This document shows, in pieces, positions 15,395-21,973 of a stretch of DNA of 64,000 bases. The notes beneath the pieces were generated by a model, which was given only the letters and a program-made list of their open reading frames with translations, did no database searches and was not told the origin of the DNA. Every line of letters begins with the position of its first letter. Positions within the stretch are counted from its first letter, which is position 1. Both the position numbers and the translations under genes were made by a program. The DNA is taken from the NCBI GenBank assembly GCA_044370475.1, contig JBILVK010000004.1, positions 4,772 through 68,771 of the forward strand, in the 5' to 3' direction. Source of the stretch: B1 sp044370475 (GTDB lineage Bacteria > Bacteroidota > Bacteroidia > UKL13-3).

Positions 15395-18300
15395 ATGAGT
15401 ATGTTAGATAAAATAAAAGAATTTAAACCTTCGAGCTGGGCAATAGACAACAAGACCAGCGTATATATAATGACCATTATTATTACGCTTGCGGGTATAT
15501 TGAGTTATATAAGCTTACCAAAGGAGCAGTTTCCTGAGGTTGTTTTTCCTCAAATTTTGGTGAATACCATTTATGCGGGAACTGCACCAAAGGATATGGA
15601 GAATTTGGTTACCAAGCACATTGAAAAACAAGTGAAATCTATCAATGGGGTAAAGCAAGTGACCAGTTCTTCTTTGCAGGACTTTTCTATGATTAACATT
15701 GAGTTTAATACTGATGTGGATGTGCCTGTTGCAAAGCAAAGGGTAAAAGATGCTGTAGACAAAGCCCGTAAGGATTTGCCAACAGATTTAACCCGTGAAC
15801 CTGAAGTTATTGACATTGATGTTTCTCAAATTCCTATTATGAATGTGCATTTGTCTGGTGATTATCCATTGGATAAATTGAAAGATTATGCAGAGAATGT
15901 AAAGGACAGAATTGAGGGCTTGAAAGAGATTACTCGTTGTGATATTGTAGGTGCATTAGATAGAGAGATACAGATTGATGTTGACATGTACAAGATGCAG
16001 GTTGCAGATATTACGATGCGCGATATTGAAAACGCCGTGAAGTATGAGAACATGACCATCTCTGGTGGTCAAATTAGAATGGATGGCATTAAGCGTTCTG
16101 TAAATGTAATTGGCCAATATACAGATGCCAAAAAGATTGGTGATATCATCATTAGATCTGGCAGTGGAGCAACCATTTATTTGAAAGATATTGCTACCAT
16201 AACAGATGGCTTTAAAGAGAAAGAAAGTTATGCGCGTTTAGACCACGAGAATGTGGTTACTTTAAATGTAATCAAGAAAAGTGGTCAGAACTTAATTGAT
16301 GCCTCTGATCAAATTAAGCAGATTACAAAAGACATGCAAGAAAATTCATTGCCAAGTGGATTAAAAGTTACCATTACCGGCGACCAATCTGAGAAGACTA
16401 AAGTGACCCTTGATGATTTGATTAATACCATCATCATTGGCTTTATTTTGGTAACCTTTATTTTGATGTTTTTTATGGGAACTACCAATGCGATTTTCGT
16501 TGCAATGTCTGTGCCACTATCAATGTTTATAGCCTTCTTGGTGATGCCAGTAGTTGGCTTTACCTTAAACATGATTGTGTTGTTTTCATTCTTATTGGCC
16601 TTAGGAATTGTGGTTGATGATGCCATTGTGGTTATTGAAAACACCCATCGAATTTTTGACCATGGCAAGGTGCCCATTGTTAAAGCTGCTAAATCTGCAG
16701 CAGGTGAGGTGTTTTTACCTGTACTTTCTGGTACCTTAACTACCTTGGCTCCATTTATTCCATTGGCATTTTGGCAAGGTGTAATTGGTAAGTTTATGTT
16801 CTATTTACCTATTACTTTAATAGTCACATTGCTGGCCTCTTTATTGGTTGCATATATTATAAACCCTGTTTTTGCGGTTGATTTTATGAAGCCGCATCAC
16901 TTAGGTGAGAAGAGAAGAAATATTACCAAAGGGTTTAAGATTACCAGCATTGTGTTCGCAGTAATTGTGAGCCTATCCTATATATTCCAAAACTGGGGAT
17001 TGGGCAATTTGATGTTAACCTTATATGGATTGTATTGCTTAGATAGGTTTGTATTGCATGGCATGATTCAAAAATTCCAAGATGTTACTTGGCCTAATTT
17101 CCAAGAAAGATATAAGAAGTTATTGGTATGGGTATTGCAAGGCTCTAGGCCTATCTGGACATTGGTTGCAACCATTGTATTGCTTTTGTTTTCTATTATA
17201 TTAACTGGAATAAGAAGTCCAAAAGTGGTTTTCTTTCCTCAAAGCGACCCTAACTTTGTGTATACCTATATTTCTTTGCCAATTGGTACCGATCAAGTGT
17301 ATACCGATTCTATCACAAATTTAATTGAAAATAGAATTTACAAAGTTGTTGGCGACACGAATCCAATTGTAGAATCAATTATTTCAAACGTGGCTGTTGG
17401 TGCCAATAATCCTCAAAGTTTCGACTTTAGTGTGAGTCCGCATTTAGGTAAAGTAACTGTTGCATTTGTGCCATTTGGTAAAAGAGATGGCGCCTCAACT
17501 GTTGAGTATTTAGATAAGATAAGAGAGGCTGTAAAGGGAATTCCTGGTGCAGAAGTTACTGTTGAGCAAGAGCAAGGCGGACCACCAACAGGTAAGCCCA
17601 TTAACATTGAAATTACGGGTGATGAATTTGAGCAATTAACATTGGTGTCTAGAGATATCAAGAGGTATTTGGATTCATTGGCTATCCCTGGAATTGAGGA
17701 GTTAAAATCGGATTTGCAATCTAATAAACCAGAAATTGTGATTGAGATTGACCGCGAGAGGGCAAATAGAGAAGGTATTTCTACTGCAGTAATAGGCAAG
17801 GAATTGCGTGATGCCATTTTTGGCGCTGAAGTTTCTAAGTTTAAAGATGCCAGAGATGATTATCCTATTCAATTGAGGTATGCCTTTGACCAAAGAAATA
17901 ATATCAATGCCTTAATGAATCTTAAAATCACCTACCGTGATATGAATATGGGTGGTCAGATTAGGCAAATTCCCTTGGCCTCTGTAGCAAAAGTGAGTTA
18001 TGGAAATACCTTTGGTGGTATAAAAAGGAAGAATCAAAAGAGAATGGTAACCATTACTTCAAACGTGTTGAGTGGTTATAATGCCAATGAGATTAATGAT
18101 AAAATCATGAAATCGATTAAGCGTTATCCATTGCCTCAAGATGTAATGGTAAGTATGACTGGCGAGCAAGAAAAACAAAAAGAAACAGGCAGCTTTTTAG
18201 GCAAGGCCATGCTCATTTCATTTGGTTTGATTTTCTTGATTTTGGTAACTCAGTTTAACTCAATTTCAAAACCTATTATTATTTTCTCTGAAATTTTCTT

Positions 18301-18781
18301 CAGTATCATAGGCGTATTATTAGGCTTATCTATTTTTAACATGAGCATTTCCATCGTAATGACCGGCGTTGGGGTAATTGCCTTGGCAGGTATTGTAGTG
18401 AGAAACGGTATTTTGCTTGTTGAGTTTACAGATTTGCTCATGGAGCAAGGTATGGAAATGAAAGAAGCCATTATAGAGGCAGGAAAAACAAGGATGACAC
18501 CTGTTATTTTAACAGCATCAGCCACTATTTTAGGCTTAATTCCATTAGCCGTTGGTCTGAACCTAGACTTTGTTTCGCTTTTTAGTCATCTAAACCCGCA
18601 TATTCATTTTGGAGGAGATAACGTAGCATTTTGGGGGCCTTTAAGTTGGACCATGATTTTCGGGTTAAGTTTTGCTACCTTTTTAACACTAATTTTGGTT
18701 CCGGTGATGTTATTAATGTCGAATAACCTTAAGAAAAGATTTGGTATTCCATTGGTTAAGAAGCATGCAATTGAGGAATAG
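15395..18781 (+). CDS. RND efflux transporter permease (AcrB/HAE1-like)
   Basis: The protein has 1128 aa, slightly longer than typical AcrB. The first membrane helix (SVYIMTIIITLAGILSYISLP) precedes the porter domain. The conserved GIVVDDAIVVIENTHRI block in helix 4 supplies the aspartates of the proton relay. The second half repeats the plan with GVGVIALAGIVVRNGILLVEF near 980-1000 and TPVILTASATILGLIPLA. It should export hydrophobic or amphipathic compounds, driven by proton flow; substrate cannot be read from sequence. It is the last gene of the TetR-tolC-adaptor-pump operon; a strong terminator starts 10 nt after its stop. Confidence 0.95.
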   Translation: MSMLDKIKEFKPSSWAIDNKTSVYIMTIIITLAGILSYISLPKEQFPEVVFPQILVNTIYAGTAPKDMENLVTKHIEKQVKSINGVKQVTSSSLQDFSMINIEFNTDVDVPVAKQRVKDAVDKARKDLPTDLTREPEVIDIDVSQIPIMNVHLSGDYPLDKLKDYAENVKDRIEGLKEITRCDIVGALDREIQIDVDMYKMQVADITMRDIENAVKYENMTISGGQIRMDGIKRSVNVIGQYTDAKKIGDIIIRSGSGATIYLKDIATITDGFKEKESYARLDHENVVTLNVIKKSGQNLIDASDQIKQITKDMQENSLPSGLKVTITGDQSEKTKVTLDDLINTIIIGFILVTFILMFFMGTTNAIFVAMSVPLSMFIAFLVMPVVGFTLNMIVLFSFLLALGIVVDDAIVVIENTHRIFDHGKVPIVKAAKSAAGEVFLPVLSGTLTTLAPFIPLAFWQGVIGKFMFYLPITLIVTLLASLLVAYIINPVFAVDFMKPHHLGEKRRNITKGFKITSIVFAVIVSLSYIFQNWGLGNLMLTLYGLYCLDRFVLHGMIQKFQDVTWPNFQERYKKLLVWVLQGSRPIWTLVATIVLLLFSIILTGIRSPKVVFFPQSDPNFVYTYISLPIGTDQVYTDSITNLIENRIYKVVGDTNPIVESIISNVAVGANNPQSFDFSVSPHLGKVTVAFVPFGKRDGASTVEYLDKIREAVKGIPGAEVTVEQEQGGPPTGKPINIEITGDEFEQLTLVSRDIKRYLDSLAIPGIEELKSDLQSNKPEIVIEIDRERANREGISTAVIGKELRDAIFGAEVSKFKDARDDYPIQLRYAFDQRNNINALMNLKITYRDMNMGGQIRQIPLASVAKVSYGNTFGGIKRKNQKRMVTITSNVLSGYNANEINDKIMKSIKRYPLPQDVMVSMTGEQEKQKETGSFLGKAMLISFGLIFLILVTQFNSISKPIIIFSEIFFSIIGVLLGLSIFNMSISIVMTGVGVIALAGIVVRNGILLVEFTDLLMEQGMEMKEAIIEAGKTRMTPVILTASATILGLIPLAVGLNLDFVSLFSHLNPHIHFGGDNVAFWGPLSWTMIFGLSFATFLTLILVPVMLLMSNNLKKRFGIPLVKKHAIEE

Positions 18782-18790
18782 GAGGCCCTA

Positions 18791-18823
18791 AGCGCTTCAC
18801 CTACCTAGGTGAAGCGCCTTTTT
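18791..18823 (+). terminator. Terminator of the RND efflux operon
   Basis: A GC-rich perfect 11-bp stem (GCGCTTCACCT 18792-18802 with 18807-18817), 4-nt loop, followed by a T-run. Confidence 0.92.
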
Positions 18824-18926
18824 ACATAAAAATGATAGTAATTTCCTTTTGCAATTGAAAATAATATATTAATTTTACCCCCAGAAATTACAATGCAAAA
18901 AGGTGAATAACCTGAGCATATACGAT

Positions 18927-18999
18927 AATTGCATCTAGGGGTAGAGTGCAATTTGTTTCATAGGCTAAAGCGGGGTCTGGGTAACCAGCCCCGTTTTTT
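18927..18999 (+). ncRNA. Structured small RNA, tandem copy 1
   Basis: The unit has two hairpins. P1 is AATTGCA+TCTA (18927-18937), loop GGGG, then TAGA+TGCAATT (18942-18953) with one bulged G. A 17-nt linker (18954-18970) follows, then P2: CGGGG-T-CTGG, GTAA tetraloop, CCAG-CCCCG, and six T, an intrinsic terminator. The first 50 bases are identical to copy 2 at 19071. P2 differs between copies by changes that keep pairing, which is direct evidence that the structure is selected. A weak promoter (TTG 18849-18851, TAATTTTA 18870-18877) would give an RNA of about 115 nt. No reading frame or start codon is associated. I cannot name the family. Confidence 0.75.
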
Positions 19000-19034
19000 A
19001 AAGTTCTTTTAAATGTGCTTAATAATATTGACAG

Positions 19035-19056
19035 TAAACAATAAACCTATTGTTTA
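19035..19056. promoter_or_regulatory. Palindromic operator candidate before RNA copy 2
   Basis: TAAACAATA (19035-19043), spacer AACC, TATTGTTTA (19048-19056) is a perfect 9-bp inverted repeat with 4-nt spacer. It lies 14 nt upstream of RNA copy 2 and over its likely promoter region (TTG at 19028-19030). Copy 1 has no such palindrome, so the two RNAs may be controlled differently. Confidence 0.5.
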
Positions 19057-19070
19057 TACGTTATAAAGGT

Positions 19071-19145
19071 AATTGCATCTAGGGGTAGAGTGCAATTTGT
19101 TTCATAGGCTAAAGCGGGGTTCGGGAAACCGACCCCGTTTTTTTT
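19071..19145 (+). ncRNA. Structured small RNA, tandem copy 2
   Basis: Same plan as copy 1, 144 nt downstream. Bases 19071-19120 are identical to 18927-18976. P1 is 19071-19081 with 19086-19097 around a GGGG loop. P2 is CGGGGT-T-CGG, GAAA tetraloop, CCG-ACCCCG, followed by eight T. Compared with copy 1, both sides of P2 change together and the tetraloop changes from GTAA to GAAA, both GNRA. The unit ends before the ABC-F promoter at 19169, so it is an independent transcript rather than a leader of that gene. Confidence 0.75.
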
Positions 19146-19168
19146 ATGTCCTCTTGGGTCAATTTGAC

Positions 19169-19198
19169 TTGCCTTTTTATTCTTTCCCCATAAATTTG
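19169..19198 (+). promoter_or_regulatory. Promoter of the ABC-F gene
   Basis: TTG (19169-19171), 19 nt, then TAAATTTG (19191-19198): a perfect match to the Bacteroidota consensus in sequence and spacing, 40 nt before the ATG at 19239. Confidence 0.7.
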
Positions 19199-19238
19199 AG
19201 TTTGAACCCTTACCTTCGCATCCCTTTTAGTTTAATAA

Positions 19239-20858
19239 ATGATATCAGTTGCGAATTTGAGTTTGCGTTATGGCAAACGTGTTTTGTTTGAAGAAGTGAA
19301 TGTTAAATTTTCCCCAGGTAATTGCTATGGGGTAATAGGCGCGAACGGTGCAGGCAAAACAACTTTTTTAAAAATACTTTCTGGAGAAATTGACCCAAGC
19401 ACGGGTTCTGTTTCTATGGCTCCTGGTGAGCGCATGAGCGTTCTAAAGCAAAATCACTTCGAGTTTGATGAATTGCCTGTTTTACAGACTGTAATTATGG
19501 GTAACCGCAAATTGTGGGATATCATGCAAGAAAAGGATGCCATTTATATGAAGCCAGATTTTAATGATGAGGATGGCCATAAGGCAGCCGAATTAGAAGG
19601 ATTATTTGCGGATATGGAAGGTTGGAATGCAGAGAGTGATGCAGCAAATTTGCTTAGCGACCTAGGTATTAAAGAGCCTCAACATCAATTATTGTTGAAG
19701 GATTTAAACGGAAAAGAAAAGGTGAGGGTCTTATTGGCTCAAGCCTTGTTTGGGAATCCAGATGTTTTGCTTTTGGACGAACCAACCAATGATTTGGATG
19801 TTGAAACCATTACTTGGTTAGAGAATTTCTTGGCCGACTTTCAGAATACAGTTATTGTGGTTTCGCATGACCGACATTTTTTAGATGCGGTTTGTACGCA
19901 TATTGCGGATATTGATTTTAGTAAAATTCAGTTATATACTGGTAACTATACCTTCTGGTACGAAAGTAGTCAGCTAGCCCTTAGACAAAGGGGAGAGCAA
20001 AACAAGAAGGTAGAGGATAAAAGAAAAGAATTACAAGATTTTATTGAGCGATTTAGTGCAAACGCTTCTAAATCTAGGCAAGCTACCAGTAGGAAAAAAT
20101 TATTGGAAAAGCTAGTTATTGATGATATTAAGCCTTCTACCAGAAAGTATCCTGGCATTATTTTCAGGCCTGATAGAGAGTGTGGCGATCAGATATTGAG
20201 AATGGAAGGCGTTGCTAAGAAAACCGCTGATGGAACTTATTTGTTTAAGGATGTTTCGTTTGCCTTTGAAAAAGGGGATAAAGTGGCAATCCTTTCTAGA
20301 AACCAATCTGCCATTTCAACTTTTTTTGAAATCTTAGCGGGTAACGATAAGCACGATGAAGGAGAATTGTTATGGGGACAAACCATTACCACTTCTTATT
20401 TGCCTAATGAGAATTCAAAATACTTTTCGGGAGATAATAACTTGGTAGATTGGTTAAGGCAATTTTCTTCTGAAAAGGATGAAACCTATATAAGGGGCTT
20501 TCTTGGGAAAATGTTATTTAGTGGCGAAGAGGTATTTAAAATGTCGAATGTGCTCTCTGGAGGAGAAAAGGTGCGTTGTATGATTTCGAGAATGATGCTA
20601 ACCAATGCAAATTGTTTGATTATGGATGAACCAACCAACCATTTAGACCTAGAATCGATTACAGCCTTTAATAATGCTTTAGTGGATTGGAAGCATAATG
20701 CAATTTTTACTTCTCATGACCATACCTTTGTTCAAAGTATTGCAAATAGGATTATGGAGATTACGCCAAAAGGCATTATTGATAAAAGAATGACTTACGA
20801 CGAATATCTGGCTGATGAAAGGGTTAAAAACCAGCGGATTGAGTTCTATGGAAATTAA
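19239..20858 (+). CDS. ABC-F family ATPase, YbiT-like
   Basis: The protein has 539 aa: two ABC ATPase domains in one chain, no membrane helices, and an interdomain arginine/lysine-rich linker (about 245-300), the plan of ABC-F translation factors that act in the ribosomal E site. Domain 1 has Walker A GANGAGKTT and Walker B VLLLDEPTNDLD. Its signature reads LNGKEK instead of LSGGE. Domain 2 has LSGGEKVR and LIMDEPTNHLD but a degenerate P-loop (AILSRNQSAIS). A modified first signature and the H-loop CTHIADIDF region resemble E. coli YbiT, which is involved in ribosome maintenance. This is not evidence of antibiotic resistance. It lies directly downstream of the tandem RNAs with its own promoter. 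Confidence 0.9.
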   Translation: MISVANLSLRYGKRVLFEEVNVKFSPGNCYGVIGANGAGKTTFLKILSGEIDPSTGSVSMAPGERMSVLKQNHFEFDELPVLQTVIMGNRKLWDIMQEKDAIYMKPDFNDEDGHKAAELEGLFADMEGWNAESDAANLLSDLGIKEPQHQLLLKDLNGKEKVRVLLAQALFGNPDVLLLDEPTNDLDVETITWLENFLADFQNTVIVVSHDRHFLDAVCTHIADIDFSKIQLYTGNYTFWYESSQLALRQRGEQNKKVEDKRKELQDFIERFSANASKSRQATSRKKLLEKLVIDDIKPSTRKYPGIIFRPDRECGDQILRMEGVAKKTADGTYLFKDVSFAFEKGDKVAILSRNQSAISTFFEILAGNDKHDEGELLWGQTITTSYLPNENSKYFSGDNNLVDWLRQFSSEKDETYIRGFLGKMLFSGEEVFKMSNVLSGGEKVRCMISRMMLTNANCLIMDEPTNHLDLESITAFNNALVDWKHNAIFTSHDHTFVQSIANRIMEITPKGIIDKRMTYDEYLADERVKNQRIEFYGN

Positions 20859-20898
20859 AAAAAAACTCAGTGGAATTGTTTTCACTGAGTTTTTTTTT
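20857..20898. terminator. Terminator after the ABC-F gene
   Basis: A-tract + ACTCAGTG (to 20872), 10-nt loop, CACTGAGT (20883-20890) + T-tract to 20898. The A and T tracts make it potentially bidirectional. Confidence 0.88.
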
Positions 20899-20926
20899 AA
20901 GTAACAGGCTGTATAAAAGAACCAAA

Positions 20927-21001
20927 GGCCGCTTACGCGGCCCCGGTCCAACCTTTACTCAAGCTACAGGGAACCCGTAGCAAGATTTTTGGGGACTGGG
21001 G
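20927..21001. other. Structured element in the convergent intergenic region
   Basis: Three nested helices can be drawn. GGCCGC (20927-20932) with GCGGCC (20937-20942); CCGGTCC (20943-20949) with GGACTGG (20993-20999, one G-U); and inside it GCTAC-GGG (20963-20971) with CCC-GTAGC (20974-20981). Read on the minus strand the first hairpin has a GNRA loop (GTAA) and is followed by a weak T-rich tract. Strand and role are unknown. It could be a free small RNA or the 3' end of the LytTR transcript. No Rfam family is recognised by eye. Confidence 0.45.
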
Positions 21002-21031
21002 TAGTTTAGGCTTCAGCAGGGTGTTTTTTGA

Positions 21032-21109
21032 CTACAACCACCATTGTAGAGCTACTACAATGATTGATATCAGTACAAAAGATACTAGGGCAATTTTTTT
21101 TTCTTTCAT
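21032..21109 (-). CDS. Possible 25-aa single-pass membrane peptide
   Basis: An ATG at 21109 opens a 25-codon frame ending in TAG at 21032, 84 nt downstream of the LytTR regulator on the same strand. The peptide has a positively charged start (MKEKK), a continuous hydrophobic stretch (IALVSFVLISIIVVAL) and a Gln-Trp-Trp-Leu end: a textbook layout for a small inner-membrane protein. An 8-bp inverted repeat (21042-21049 / 21055-21062) lies inside it. Support is only the composition and the position; homologues would be needed to accept it. Confidence 0.35.
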   Translation of the reverse strand: MKEKKIALVSFVLISIIVVALQWWL

Positions 21110-21193
21110 CGGCGAAACAAAGATGAGAAAAAAATAATCCCTAATCCTGAGAAACAAATAACTGGTAGCTTTGATTGTTTACTTGGATGCATT

Positions 21194-21973
21194 TTAGATA
21201 ATACTGGCATATTTTTCGAGTGATTTTTGGAAAACTTCCTTTTTCCTTCTCGAAACTTCAACCTCAGCACCGTCAATCATAACTACTACACCACCCTCTC
21301 CCTTAATATATTTCTTTATGAATTTTAGGTTTATCAAATGTGAATGATGAACCCTACAAAATCCATAATCGGTTAGTAAATCGTCATAATCCTTGAGCGT
21401 TTTGGAAACTAAAAGAGATTTATTCTCTGATAGTATGAAAAATCGGGTGTAATTAGTATCACTTTCGCACCTAACTATTTCATCAATAGGAATAAAAATC
21501 GCGCCCTCGGATGTAGGCAAAGATAATTTAAAGTTTTGTTTATTTATAGTTCTTAAATTTTCAAGCAAATTATTTATTTGTAACTGAGGCTGATGCATAG
21601 CAATTTGCCTTTTTTCGGCAGTTTTTTCAATGGCATTTGAAAGTTCTTCCGGATCTATGGGTTTTAATAAGTAATCTATCGCGCTAAATTTGATTGCTTT
21701 TATTGCATAACTGTCGTACGCTGTAGTAAAAATTACATCAAAAGTTCTATTTGGCAAGGCTGCCAACAAATCAAAGCCATTTTTGAAAGGCATTTCGATA
21801 TCAAGTAGCACTAAATCTGGGCTATATCTTTTAATGTGCTCAATGGCTTCATCTACATTTGCTGCTTCCGCAACCAATTGAACGCTCTTCATCTGCGAAA
21901 GCATTGCTTTTAAGGCATTACGACCGCGAGATTCATCTTCTACAATTATTGTTTTTAAAGGGTTTTTATCCAT
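21194..21973 (-). CDS. LytTR family response regulator
   Basis: The protein has 259 aa. The N-terminal receiver domain (1-125) has the acidic pair VEDE, the phosphoacceptor Asp58 in LVLLDIEMPFKNG, and the TTAYDSYAIKAIKFSAIDYLLKP end. The C-terminal LytTR DNA-binding domain (about 150-255) includes FCRVHHSHLINLKFIKKY and the VEVSRRKKEVF tail. It acts as a DNA-binding regulator phosphorylated by the adjacent LytS-type kinase, whose gene overlaps its start by 8 nt. Targets are not visible here. Confidence 0.95.
   Translation of the reverse strand: MDKNPLKTIIVEDESRGRNALKAMLSQMKSVQLVAEAANVDEAIEHIKRYSPDLVLLDIEMPFKNGFDLLAALPNRTFDVIFTTAYDSYAIKAIKFSAIDYLLKPIDPEELSNAIEKTAEKRQIAMHQPQLQINNLLENLRTINKQNFKLSLPTSEGAIFIPIDEIVRCESDTNYTRFFILSENKSLLVSKTLKDYDDLLTDYGFCRVHHSHLINLKFIKKYIKGEGGVVVMIDGAEVEVSRRKKEVFQKSLEKYASII

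Noticed and set aside
12222..18781. RND pump or ABC-F gene as antibiotic-resistance determinants
   Set aside because: Both belong to broad housekeeping families; nothing in the sequence shows a drug substrate, and the ABC-F is of the YbiT type, not a known resistance clade.
18927..19145. Mobile-element ends or REP/BIME elements as explanation of the tandem RNA units
   Set aside because: Both units are in the same direction, each ends in a T-run, there are no target-site duplications and no transposase nearby.
19073..19291. A 72-codon frame over RNA copy 2 and the ABC-F start
   Set aside because: It runs through the terminator hairpin of the RNA and the ABC-F promoter and overlaps the ABC-F gene in another frame; the protein looks like no family.
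20927..21001. tRNA, tmRNA or signal-recognition-particle RNA in the convergent intergenic region
   Set aside because: No cloverleaf, no CCA end or T-loop sequence, and no SRP GGAA tetraloop with its conserved internal loop could be drawn.
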